From NCBI RefSeq assembly GCF_016552165.1, contig NZ_JACVDA010000002.1, positions 51,299-115,298 on the forward strand: a DNA stretch of 64,000 nt, in the 5' to 3' direction. Position 1 is the first letter of the stretch; every line of letters starts with the position of its first letter. Origin of the DNA: Parvimonas parva (GTDB lineage: Bacteria > Bacillota > Clostridia > Tissierellales > Peptoniphilaceae). The notes under the pieces were generated by a model. It worked only from the letters and a program-made list of their open reading frames with translations, had not been told where the DNA came from and ran no database searches. A program made the translations under genes and the position numbers. Positions 8,342-16,511 of this stretch are shown piece after piece.

Positions 8342-9233
8342 TGAAGAAGTACAAAATGCAATTAAAGAAAATAAACCGGTTGTTGCTTTAGAATCAACAA
8401 TTATCTCACATGGTATGCCATATCCTAAAAATGTTGAAACAGCTCTTGAAGTTGAAAAAGTTATTAGAGAAAATGGTGCTATTCCTGCTACAATAGCTAT
8501 TGTAAACGGAGAAATTAAAGTTGGTTTAACTAAAGAAGAAATCGAAGTAATCGGTAAAGCAGGTCTTAGCGTAACAAAAACTTCAAGAAGAGATTTACCT
8601 TATGTTGTAGCTAATAAATTAAATGGAGCAACAACAGTTGCCGGAACTATGATTTGTGCTGAACTTGCAGGAATTAAAGTTTTTGCAACAGGTGGAATAG
8701 GTGGAGTTCATAGAGGAGCAGAAACTACAATGGATATTTCAGCTGACCTTGAAGAATTAGGACAAACAAATGTTGCAGTTATTTGTGCGGGTTGTAAATC
8801 AATTTTGGATATGGGACTTACTTTAGAATACTTAGAAACAAAAGGAGTTCCTGTTTATGGATACCAAACAAATATTTTACCTGCATTCTATACAAGAGAA
8901 AGTGATTTTAAGGTAAATAAAATAAATTCAGAAGAAGAAATCGCAAAAGTTTTAAAAACTAAATGGGATTTAGAATTAAACGGTGGAGTTGTAATTGCTA
9001 ATCCTATTCCGGAAGAATATTCAATGGATAGAGAGGCTATCGACAAAACTATCCTAGACGCTTTAAAAGAAGCAGACGAAAATGGAATAAAAGGAAAAGA
9101 TACAACACCATTCTTACTTGACAAAGTTCAAAAACTTACACAAGGAAAGAGCTTAGAAGCTAACATCAGATTAGTATTCAACAACGCAAAACTTGCAAGT
9201 AAAATAGCAATAGAACTTTCAAACTTAAGATAA
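8313..9233 (+). CDS. psuG: Pseudouridine-5'-phosphate glycosidase
   Basis: PsuG reversibly cleaves pseudouridine 5'-phosphate to uracil and ribose 5-phosphate. The 306-residue protein is full length and carries the family blocks PVVALESTIISHGMPYPKN, ATIAIVNGEIKVGL, FATGGIGGVHRG and GYQTNILPAFYTRESD. ATG 8313 follows GGAGGAAG, and the gene overlaps psuK by 29 bases, so the pair is translationally coupled. No transporter gene accompanies them here. Confidence 0.95.
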   Translation: MKLEKYLTISEEVQNAIKENKPVVALESTIISHGMPYPKNVETALEVEKVIRENGAIPATIAIVNGEIKVGLTKEEIEVIGKAGLSVTKTSRRDLPYVVANKLNGATTVAGTMICAELAGIKVFATGGIGGVHRGAETTMDISADLEELGQTNVAVICAGCKSILDMGLTLEYLETKGVPVYGYQTNILPAFYTRESDFKVNKINSEEEIAKVLKTKWDLELNGGVVIANPIPEEYSMDREAIDKTILDALKEADENGIKGKDTTPFLLDKVQKLTQGKSLEANIRLVFNNAKLASKIAIELSNLR

Positions 9234-9243
9234 GAACTCAACC

Positions 9244-9285
9244 CATCCACGATGCTTTGCATCGGGTGGGTGCCCGGGAACCTTG
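9244..9285. repeat. GC-rich palindromic element downstream of psuG
   Basis: The stretch from CCCATCCACGATGC across TTT to GCATCGGGTGGG folds into a hairpin with a perfect CGATGC/GCATCG core and bulged outer pairs. It is followed by TGCCCGGGAACC. Its base composition is unlike the surrounding sequence and there is no T run, so it is more REP-like than a terminator. Confidence 0.4.
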
Positions 9286-9304
9286 TTGTTTCAAAATAAA
9301 TTAC

Positions 9305-9338
9305 AAAAAAAGTCGGAATAAATTTCTGACTTTTTTGT
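9305..9338 (+). terminator. psuK-psuG terminator
   Basis: AAAAAGTCGGA pairs with TTCTGACTTTTTT (one G-U), giving a hairpin with flanking A and T runs that could act on either strand. Confidence 0.75.
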
Positions 9339-9396
9339 TTGACAAAATACATTAAAAATAGTAAAATAAACTTATCAAAAATATTAGGAGCTTAAG

Positions 9397-9570
9397 ATGA
9401 AAAATAAATGTAAATTTAAAAATTATTATTTACCAATCGGTGCAATTTTTTTATCAATAGCATTAATTCTAAAAAGATATTCTAATATAAATGATATAGT
9501 ATTAGGATTTTTATTCGGAATTTCTATTGGATTGTTGCTATTAAGTGGATTATATAAAATTAAAAAATAA
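9397..9570 (+). CDS. 57-residue two-helix membrane protein
   Basis: Short ORF with AGGAG six bases before ATG 9397. It begins with a Lys/Asn/Tyr-rich cytoplasmic end (MKNKCKFKNYY), followed by two hydrophobic helices of about 14 and 18 residues separated by RYSNIND, and ends in KIKK. No family recognised. It sits alone between the psuG terminator and the TfoX remnant. The site, hydrophobic pattern and clean stop support expression. Confidence 0.6.
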   Translation: MKNKCKFKNYYLPIGAIFLSIALILKRYSNINDIVLGFLFGISIGLLLLSGLYKIKK

Positions 9571-9581
9571 AATATAGGGCG

Positions 9582-9698
9582 ATGATGGGAGAATATATTA
9601 TCTATTATAAAGAAAAAGTTGTAGGTGGAATATATGATGAATTACCTTTCCCAAAAGTTAAGAAGAAAATAAAAAGTAAAAATTTTGTTATAAATTAA
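9582..9698 (+). pseudogene. Remnant of a TfoX N-terminal-domain gene
   Basis: A 38-codon ORF reading MMGEYIIYYKEKVVGGIYDE and then LPFPKVKKKIKSK. The first part matches the centre of TfoX-like proteins (YRPMMGEYILYYKGK...GGIYDDR), and the second resembles their C-terminal end (ELP.PK.KKK), so both ends and about 40 internal codons appear lost. No ribosome-binding site precedes it. The family match is from memory. Confidence 0.6.
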
Positions 9699-9730
9699 AA
9701 TGGATAGCATTTCGCTATCCATTATTTTTT
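9699..9730. terminator. Hairpin terminator between the TfoX remnant and ppdK
   Basis: AATGGATAGC/GCTATCCATT stem with loop ATTTC. A T run follows on the plus strand and a TTTTAATTT stretch on the minus strand, so it may serve the converging ppdK transcript too. Confidence 0.75.
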
Positions 9731-9750
9731 ATATTTCTTCTAGTTATAGT

Positions 9751-12375
9751 TTATTTACTTTGTTTTATTTTTGCTTGTGCTGCTGCAAGTCTTGCGATTG
9801 GCACTCTAAATGGTGAGCAGGATACATAGTCAATTCCAACTGCGTTTAGGAATTCTATTGTTTCAGGGTCGCCACCATGTTCTCCACAGATTCCAACGTG
9901 AAGATGTGGATTTGTTTCTCTTCCTAGTTTGAATGAAGTTTTGATTAATTTACCAACACCTCTTTGGTCTAGTTTTGAGAATGGATTAAAGTCAAATATT
10001 TTTTTGCTTTCATATTCGTTTAAGAATTTTCCGGCATCATCTCTTGAAAAACCAAATGTCATTTGAGTTAGGTCATTTGTACCGTAACTAAAGAATTCTG
10101 CTTCTGTTGCGATTTCATCAGCAAGTAGGGCAGCTCTTGGAATTTCAATCATTGTTCCAATTTTGTATTTAATATTTTCGTTTAATTCTTTTAATGTTAA
10201 TTCGATTTCTTCAACGATTTCTTTTTTAACATATTTTAATTCTTCAATTTCTCCAACTAATGGAATCATTATTTCCGGCGTAATTGAGATATTTAAATCT
10301 TTTTGTGCTTTTATTGCAGCATTTATTATTGCTTTTGCTTGCATTCTATATATTTCAGGGAAAGTTACAGCAAGTCTGCAACCTCTATGTCCAAGCATTG
10401 GGTTTACTTCTTCCAATTCTAAGATTACATCTCTTAAATGACTTTCTTCGATATTCATTTCTTTTGCTAAATTTTTGATATCTTCATCTTCGTAAGGTAA
10501 GAATTCATGTAGAGGTGGGTCAAGTAATCTTATAGTTACTGTTTTTTCTTTTAATACACAGTAAATATCATAGAAGTCTTTTTCTTGCATTGGTCTGATT
10601 TTTTCTAATGCATCGATTCTTTGTTCGATTGTTTTTGAAAGAATCATTTGTCTTACAACAGGTATTCTTTCTTTGTCGAAGAACATATGTTCTGTTCTAC
10701 AAAGTCCGATTCCTTCAGCACCAAATTCAACAGCTTGTTTAGCATCTCTTGGATTATCAGCATTAGCTCTAACGCCTAAATCTTTGATTTCATTTACCCA
10801 ATCCATAAAGATTTTGAAGTTTCCTGTTAATTGTGGATTTAGTTTTTCGATTTCACCTTTGTAAATAATACCGGTTGTTCCATCAAGTGAAATTACTTCA
10901 CCTTCTTTGACGATTTCATTTTGAGTTTTTATAACTTTTTCGATTTCATCAACTTTGATTTCACTAGCTCCGGCGATACAACATTTACCCATTCCTCTTG
11001 CAACTACGGCTGCGTGAGAAGTCATACCACCTCTAGCTGTTAAAATACCTTCAGCTTCAACCATTCCTTCAATATCTTCCGGAGAAGTTTCTTGACGAAC
11101 TAAAATTACTTTTTCTCCTGCTTTAACAGCATCAACAATGTCTTTTGAGTGGAAGTAAACTTTACCACTTGCAGCTCCCGGAGAGGCAGCAAGACCTCTT
11201 GCTAATATAGGAGTATTCTTCATCATTTCAGCATTAAAGATAGGGTGAAGAAGTTGGTCTAAGCTCTTTGGTTCAACTCTTAAAATAGCCTCTTCTTTTG
11301 AGATTAAGCCTTCATTAACTAAATCTACTGCTACATTGATTGCAGCATCTGTTGTTCTCTTTCCGTTTCTTGTTTGTAATAAGTACAATTTACCTTTTTC
11401 AATAGTAAATTCCAAGTCTTGCATATCTTTATAATGATTTTCTAATGTTTTTGCAATTCTTAAAAATTCATCATAAACTTCCGGCATAATTTCTTTTAAT
11501 TTTTCGATTGATTCTGGAGTTCTAATACCTGCAACAACATCTTCTCCTTGTGCATTCATTAAAAATTCTCCAAATAATTTGTTTTCTCCTGTGCTTGGAT
11601 TACGAGAGAAAGCTACACCGGTACCACTTGTATTACCCATATTACCGAATACCATTGCTTGAACATTTACAGCTGTTCCTAAAGAATCGTCAATACCGTT
11701 TAATTTTCTATAAACGATAGCTCTTGGATTCATCCAAGATTTGAAAACTGCTTTAATAGCTATGATTAATTGTTCGATAGGGTCTTGTGGAAATTCTTTG
11801 CCAGTTTCTTGTTTAAAAATTTTCTTAAATTTTTCAACTAAGCTTTTTAAATCTTCTGCAGTTAATTCTGTGTCTAGTTTTACATTTTTTTCTTCCTTAA
11901 TTTTGTCAAGTTCATTTTCAAAATAAACTTTTGGAATTTCCATTGCAACATCACTAAACATTTGGATAAATCTTCTGTAACTATCGAATGCAAATCTTTC
12001 ATTACTTGTAGAGTTTGCAAGACCGATAACTGATTTATCATTAAGACCTAAATTAAGAATAGTATCCATCATACCAGGCATTGATATAACGGCACCACTT
12101 CTTACAGAAAATAATAGAGGATTTTCTGTACTTGAAAAACTTTTTTGTAGCTTGTTTTCACAGTCTTTAATGTGAGTTTTGATTTCTTCAATTAAATCAT
12201 CAGAAATTTTTTCATCATTTTTGTAAAAATTATTACAAGCCTCAGTAGTAATAGTAAAACCAAAAGGAACATTTAGTCCAATATTAGTCATTTCGGCAAG
12301 GTTAGCTCCTTTACCGCCCAATAAAGCTCTCATATCTTTATTGCCTTCGTCAAAATTGTAAACAAATTTGCTCAT
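9751..12375 (-). CDS. ppdK: Pyruvate, phosphate dikinase
   Basis: Interconverts pyruvate + ATP + Pi and PEP + AMP + PPi. The 874-residue length is standard. An N-terminal ATP-grasp region starts FDEGNKDMRALLGGKGANLAEM, the phosphohistidine loop reads GGMTSHAAVVARGMGK, and the C-terminal PEP/pyruvate barrel ends GICGEHGGDP...CSPFRVPIARLAAAQA. ATG 12375 is chosen because GGAGG directly precedes it; the in-frame TTG at 12387 overlaps that site. It lies 12 bases after its regulatory kinase gene, and the two are co-transcribed. Confidence 0.97.
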   Translation of the reverse strand: MSKFVYNFDEGNKDMRALLGGKGANLAEMTNIGLNVPFGFTITTEACNNFYKNDEKISDDLIEEIKTHIKDCENKLQKSFSSTENPLLFSVRSGAVISMPGMMDTILNLGLNDKSVIGLANSTSNERFAFDSYRRFIQMFSDVAMEIPKVYFENELDKIKEEKNVKLDTELTAEDLKSLVEKFKKIFKQETGKEFPQDPIEQLIIAIKAVFKSWMNPRAIVYRKLNGIDDSLGTAVNVQAMVFGNMGNTSGTGVAFSRNPSTGENKLFGEFLMNAQGEDVVAGIRTPESIEKLKEIMPEVYDEFLRIAKTLENHYKDMQDLEFTIEKGKLYLLQTRNGKRTTDAAINVAVDLVNEGLISKEEAILRVEPKSLDQLLHPIFNAEMMKNTPILARGLAASPGAASGKVYFHSKDIVDAVKAGEKVILVRQETSPEDIEGMVEAEGILTARGGMTSHAAVVARGMGKCCIAGASEIKVDEIEKVIKTQNEIVKEGEVISLDGTTGIIYKGEIEKLNPQLTGNFKIFMDWVNEIKDLGVRANADNPRDAKQAVEFGAEGIGLCRTEHMFFDKERIPVVRQMILSKTIEQRIDALEKIRPMQEKDFYDIYCVLKEKTVTIRLLDPPLHEFLPYEDEDIKNLAKEMNIEESHLRDVILELEEVNPMLGHRGCRLAVTFPEIYRMQAKAIINAAIKAQKDLNISITPEIMIPLVGEIEELKYVKKEIVEEIELTLKELNENIKYKIGTMIEIPRAALLADEIATEAEFFSYGTNDLTQMTFGFSRDDAGKFLNEYESKKIFDFNPFSKLDQRGVGKLIKTSFKLGRETNPHLHVGICGEHGGDPETIEFLNAVGIDYVSCSPFRVPIARLAAAQAKIKQSK

Positions 12376-12387
12376 TTTTTCCTCCAA

Positions 12388-13194
12388 TTACTTATTAATT
12401 TTTAATAGATGTTTTAAAATAATATCTGCTGTTTCTTCAATAGCTTTTGTAGATACATCTATTACAGGACAACCTATTTTTTTCATTATTCGGCTAGAAT
12501 ATTCAAGTTCTTCAAGTATCCTATTTGAATTTGAATAAATACTATTATCAGGAAGACCTAAAGATTTTAGTCTTTCCTTTCTTATACTTTCCAACTTTTC
12601 TGGTGAATTAGTTAAGCCAATTATTTTTTTAGGCGAAACTTTGAATAATTCATCCGGAACCGGTGTTTCTGGAACCAAAGGAATGTTTGCAACTCTAATG
12701 TTTTTATTTGCAAGATACATAGACAATGGAGTTTTAGACGTACGAGAAATTCCAATAATTACAAGGTCTGCAATTAAAACTCCTCTTGGGTCTTTTCCGT
12801 CATCATAACGAACTGCAAATTCGATAGAGTCAATTCTTCTAAAATATTCTTCATTTAGTTTTCTAAGTGCTCCAGGAGTATTACCGGGAGTTGTGTTGCT
12901 TACTCTTTGAATAGCTAAAATAGACGCAGAAAGCAAATCTACATTTGTTATAGAATGTAGCTCTGAGAATTTTTTAACATAATCTAAAAGAGATGCGTCA
13001 ACTAAAGAATAAAATAAAATAGAATTTTCAGTTTCTTTACATTTGTTTAATATCTCTGAAAGTTCTAAAAATTCTCTTGTATGAGAAAATCTTTCAAGAG
13101 TATATTCAACGCCATTAAACTGAGCAAGAGCAGCACGCGCAAGTTGCTCTGCTGTTTCTCCAGTAGAGTCAGAAATCAAAAAAATGTTAAGCAT
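12388..13194 (-). CDS. PPDK regulatory protein (kinase/pyrophosphorylase, DUF299)
   Basis: Bifunctional enzyme that inactivates PPDK by ADP-dependent phosphorylation of a Thr next to the catalytic His and reverses this with phosphate. The 268-residue protein shows the family start IFLISDSTGETAEQLARAAL, the P-loop-like segment GISRTSKTPLSMYLANK, and GLTNSPEKLESIRKERLKSLG. The target context TSHAAV is present in the neighbouring PPDK. GGAGGAAG precedes the ATG. Same-operon placement with ppdK supports the pairing. Confidence 0.95.
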   Translation of the reverse strand: MLNIFLISDSTGETAEQLARAALAQFNGVEYTLERFSHTREFLELSEILNKCKETENSILFYSLVDASLLDYVKKFSELHSITNVDLLSASILAIQRVSNTTPGNTPGALRKLNEEYFRRIDSIEFAVRYDDGKDPRGVLIADLVIIGISRTSKTPLSMYLANKNIRVANIPLVPETPVPDELFKVSPKKIIGLTNSPEKLESIRKERLKSLGLPDNSIYSNSNRILEELEYSSRIMKKIGCPVIDVSTKAIEETADIILKHLLKINK

Positions 13195-13217
13195 TTATCT
13201 TCCTCCTTACTAAATAT

Positions 13218-13246
13218 ATTATAAACTTTTAATTAAATAAATACAA
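13218..13246 (-). promoter_or_regulatory. Promoter of the PPDK regulator-ppdK operon
   Basis: Read on the minus strand: TTGTAT, 17 bases, TATAAT, about 25 bases before the start codon. Confidence 0.65.
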
Positions 13247-13409
13247 GTTTTTTATCAATTTTACTTTTGAAATTAAATATGATAAAATAGATTAATAATA
13301 TAAATTATTCATTTGTTTATTGTATAATATGAAAAATGATTATTTTATTTTAAAATGTGGTATTTAATATAATGTTATTTTTATGTTTAATAAAATGGAG
13401 GTGTGTTTT

Positions 13410-14810
13410 TTGATAAAGAAAAGTAAAAAAACAAAAACCGGTAAGTTTATAGGAAAGAAGATAGCAATATTTGTAGGAGCGTTATTTTTATCTATTTATT
13501 TACTTGGAGTTATTATTTTTTCTTTTGTAGCTTTACCTAACACAAAAATAAATGGAAATGATGTTAGTTATGTTATGATAGACGATGTGTTTAACAAAGA
13601 CTGGACTGATACATCTATTAAATTGAATCGTGCTGATGGTAAAAGTGATTTTTTTAAGCCGGAAAAAATAAATTATAAAGAAGAATATTTGGCAGATAAG
13701 AAAATTTTACAAAATCAATTTGCTTGGCCGATTTCTTTCTTTACAAGCCGTAATTTAAAATTGGAAGTAAATGTAAGTTACGATAATGAAAAGTTCGAAG
13801 AGTTTTTGAAAAATACTTTGATTTTAAAGGGAGTAAAGCACCCTGAAGATGCAAAAATAATTTTTAAAGATGGACAATATATTATAAAAGATGAAATTTT
13901 AGGAACATATACTACTAAAGAAAAATTGAAAGAGGCAATTTTGATTGCTTTGTCTGAAAGAAAAGATAGTATAGATATGAGTAAAATTTCTGAACAGCCA
14001 AAAATAAAGAAAGACGATGCATCTTTGCAAGAGGCTCTTAAAAAATATGAAAAAATTTCAAAGTTAAAATATGAAATTTCCATAGGGTCAAATAAAGAAA
14101 TATTAGACGGAGAAATTTTAGCTAATATTTTTACTTTTGTAGATGGTGAACTAAAACCTGATGAAGGAAAAGTAAAAGACTATATTAGAAGAATTGCGAT
14201 AAAGTATGATACTTTCGGAATGGATAGAAAATTCAAAACTACCGGCAAAGGTGAAATTACAGTTCCCGGAAAAGATGGAATTTACGGTTGGCAAATTGAT
14301 GTTAATAAAACGAAAGACCTTTTGATAGAGAAACTTTTAGCGTATGAATCAACTGCTATTGAGCCTGTATTTATACACAAAGGCTTGTCTTATGAAAATA
14401 CTGACGATATAGGGAATACTTATATAGAAATAGATTTAACCAGACAACATATGTGGTTCTATAAAGATGGGAAACTTCTTTTAGATACTGATGTTGTTAC
14501 TGGAGATGTTAGCAAAAAAGTTGAAACACAAATTGGTGTTATGAAAGTTTGGAGTCGTGAAAAGGATAGAAATCTTAAAGGCTTATCTCCGATAGGTTAC
14601 GATTATGTTGCTCACGTTGATTACTGGATGCCTATAAATTGGAAAGGTGTTGGTATTCACGATGCTACTTGGAGAAATGGAAAATTTGGAGGAAATATTT
14701 ATAAAACTTCAGGAAGTTATGGTTGTATAAATACACCACTAGAAAAAGTAAAACAAATTTATGAAAATGTCCAAATAAATACTCCGGTTATTGTTTATAA
14801 GAGTAATTAA
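13410..14810 (+). CDS. L,D-transpeptidase (YkuD) with peptidoglycan-binding-like repeats
   Basis: Membrane-anchored cell-wall cross-linking enzyme that forms 3-3 peptide bonds. A Lys-rich cytoplasmic end is followed by a membrane helix (about residues 17-40), then an extracellular region with PG_binding_4-like segments. The YkuD domain starts TYIEIDLTRQHMWFYKDGKL, and the nucleophile motif reads SGSYGCINTP (Tyr where His is commonest). I chose TTG 13410, correctly spaced from GGAGGTG; ATG 13383 and 13395 lie upstream of or on that site. A terminator follows. Confidence 0.88.
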   Translation: MIKKSKKTKTGKFIGKKIAIFVGALFLSIYLLGVIIFSFVALPNTKINGNDVSYVMIDDVFNKDWTDTSIKLNRADGKSDFFKPEKINYKEEYLADKKILQNQFAWPISFFTSRNLKLEVNVSYDNEKFEEFLKNTLILKGVKHPEDAKIIFKDGQYIIKDEILGTYTTKEKLKEAILIALSERKDSIDMSKISEQPKIKKDDASLQEALKKYEKISKLKYEISIGSNKEILDGEILANIFTFVDGELKPDEGKVKDYIRRIAIKYDTFGMDRKFKTTGKGEITVPGKDGIYGWQIDVNKTKDLLIEKLLAYESTAIEPVFIHKGLSYENTDDIGNTYIEIDLTRQHMWFYKDGKLLLDTDVVTGDVSKKVETQIGVMKVWSREKDRNLKGLSPIGYDYVAHVDYWMPINWKGVGIHDATWRNGKFGGNIYKTSGSYGCINTPLEKVKQIYENVQINTPVIVYKSN

Positions 14811-14814
14811 ATTT

Positions 14815-14847
14815 AAAAGCAAGTAGATAAAATCTATTTGCTTTTTT
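14815..14847 (+). terminator. L,D-transpeptidase gene terminator
   Basis: AAAAGCAAGTAGA pairs with TCTATTTGCTTTT (one G-U), followed by T residues. Confidence 0.85.
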
Positions 14848-14945
14848 GATGCCACTAACAAAAAATAAATTACGTACAATAATTTTAATTGATAAAATGT
14901 TTACATTGTGATAAAATAATAATATAAAGATAGGAGAGTGATACT

Positions 14946-15263
14946 ATGGGTAAGTTAGAAGAAATATATTTTAAGTCACTAAAATCATTAGATTTTTCCA
15001 GTCTTACTAAATTTTTCTTTGAAAACAGTATTATTTCTTATATTATTGGAATTGTTTTAATTTATATTCTTTTTAAATTATTAAAATTCCCTTTAAAAAT
15101 TATAAAAAAGATTATTTTGAATTCTATAATTGGATATGTAATTTTATATATTCTGTTTCTTTTTAAGATTGTAATAGTACCATTTACTTATATAAGTTAT
15201 TTTCTAGTTGGTACTTTTGGAATAGTAGGAATAATTTTATCATATTTATTTTATTCAATTTAG
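14946..15263 (+). CDS. BofA-family membrane protein
   Basis: 105 residues with an amphipathic start and three or four hydrophobic helices. The pattern FPLKIIKKIILNSIIGYVIL, then VPFT, then LVGTFGIVGIILSYLF resembles the pro-sigma-K processing inhibitor BofA domain (conserved N-S-I-I-G and G-x-x-G-I-x-G). In Bacillus, bofA lies upstream of tmk-yaaQ-yaaR-holB, and here tmk and darA follow, which supports the call. Sporulation is not expected in this lineage, so its function is probably different. AGGAGAGTG precedes the ATG. Confidence 0.65.
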   Translation: MGKLEEIYFKSLKSLDFSSLTKFFFENSIISYIIGIVLIYILFKLLKFPLKIIKKIILNSIIGYVILYILFLFKIVIVPFTYISYFLVGTFGIVGIILSYLFYSI

Positions 15264-15274
15264 GGAGATAAAAA

Positions 15275-15904
15275 ATGGGTTTATTTATTACTTTTGAAGG
15301 GCCGGACGGTTGTGGTAAGACTTCAATAATAAATTTATTGAAGGAATATTATAAAAATAATGAAAAGATAATTTTCACAAGAGAACCGGGTGGAACGAAA
15401 ATATCAGAAAAAATTAGAGAAATTATTTTATCTAATGATAATAGTGAAATGTCAGCTCGTACAGAGGCGTTACTTTATTCAGCAAGTCGTGCCCAACATA
15501 TTGATGAACTTATAAAACCGAATTTAGAAAAAGGAAATGTGATTATTTCAGATAGATTTGTTTTAAGTTCACTTGCTTATCAAGGTGGTGGTAGAGAACT
15601 TGGCGTTGAAAATGTTAAGAAAATAAATGATTTTGCAATAAATGGAGTTAATCCGGATATGGTGATTTTCTTTTATGTTGACCCTCTAACAACCTTGAAG
15701 AGAAAATCTTTAAGTGATGAGGCGGACAGGCTTGAACTTTCAGGAGATAATTTCCATAGTAGAGTTTATAATACATATATGGAACTTCTTGAAGAAATGA
15801 AAAATGAAAAATTTTTGAAAAAAGTTGATGCCACAAAGAGTATGATGGAAGTTTTTGAAGATGTAAAAAATATAATAGATGAGAAATTGGAGGAATTGCT
15901 ATGA
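15275..15904 (+). CDS. tmk: Thymidylate kinase
   Basis: Phosphorylates dTMP to dTDP. The 209-residue protein has the P-loop FEGPDGCGKTS, the TREPGGT motif of the substrate loop, the DRFVLSSLAYQGGGR block with its DR motif, and a typical LID region. GGGAGAT precedes the ATG. The stop overlaps the darA start (ATGA), so it heads the tmk-darA-darA2-holB operon. Confidence 0.97.
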   Translation: MGLFITFEGPDGCGKTSIINLLKEYYKNNEKIIFTREPGGTKISEKIREIILSNDNSEMSARTEALLYSASRAQHIDELIKPNLEKGNVIISDRFVLSSLAYQGGGRELGVENVKKINDFAINGVNPDMVIFFYVDPLTTLKRKSLSDEADRLELSGDNFHSRVYNTYMELLEEMKNEKFLKKVDATKSMMEVFEDVKNIIDEKLEELL

Positions 15905-16227
15905 AGATGATAATTGCAATAGTTCAAGATCAAGACTTGAACCCTTTACAAGACGATTTAACTGAAAAAGGTTTTAGAATGACAAACCTTGCGTCAACAG
16001 GTGGATTTTTAAGAGCAGGAAACTCAACTCTTTTAATCGGTGTTGAAGAAGAAAAATTAGATGAATGTCTAAAGATTATTGAAGAAAATTGTAAATCAAG
16101 AGAAATTACAACCTCAGTTCTAAGCGTTACTATGCCTGGTGATGCATATATTCCATTCCCTATGGAAGTTTTAGTTGGAGGAGCAACAGTTTTTGTTCTT
16201 GATGTTGTAGATTTCGTTAGAATGTAG
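15901..16227 (+). CDS. darA: Cyclic-di-AMP receptor DarA/PstA
   Basis: P-II-like trimeric signal receptor that binds c-di-AMP. The 108-residue protein is full length for the DUF970/YaaQ family: MKMIIAIVQDQD, RMTNLASTGGFLRAGNSTLLIG (the nucleotide-contacting loop) and the long B-loop segment ending MPFPMEV-like (YIPFPMEVLVGGATVFVLDV). It overlaps tmk by four bases and is followed after 8 bases by a shorter paralog. The synteny tmk-yaaQ-holB matches Bacillus. The downstream target of signalling is unknown in this family. Confidence 0.93.
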   Translation: MKMIIAIVQDQDLNPLQDDLTEKGFRMTNLASTGGFLRAGNSTLLIGVEEEKLDECLKIIEENCKSREITTSVLSVTMPGDAYIPFPMEVLVGGATVFVLDVVDFVRM

Positions 16228-16235
16228 GTGATATT

Positions 16236-16508
16236 ATGAAACTTATTATGGCTATTATACAAGACCACATTGTTCAAGATGTTTTAAACGAACTTTCTGA
16301 AAATAAGGTTAGAGCTACTAAATTATCTTCAACAGGGGGATTTTTCAAAAAAGGAAATACTACTGTTTTGATAGGGATAGAAGATGAAAAAGTAGATAGA
16401 GTTAAAGAAATGATTTTAAATATTTCAAAAAATAAAGAAACTGTTGATGATAAAACTGCTAATACTGTAATGTTTGTTTTAAATATGAATCAATTAGTAA
16501 GGATGTAG
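16236..16508 (+). CDS. Second, shortened DarA-like paralog
   Basis: A 90-residue paralog of the preceding gene: MKLIMAIIQDHIVQDV, RATKLSSTGGFFKKGNTTVL and the VMFVLNMNQLVRM end align to DarA. The segment holding the large B-loop and the PFPMEV motif is missing, replaced by NKETVDDKTAN. It retains the TGGF nucleotide-loop sequence. AGGTGATATT precedes its ATG, and holB follows after 3 bases. It may be an altered c-di-AMP receptor, a heteromeric partner, or bind another ligand. Confidence 0.85.
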   Translation: MKLIMAIIQDHIVQDVLNELSENKVRATKLSSTGGFFKKGNTTVLIGIEDEKVDRVKEMILNISKNKETVDDKTANTVMFVLNMNQLVRM

Positions 16509-16511
16509 TTT

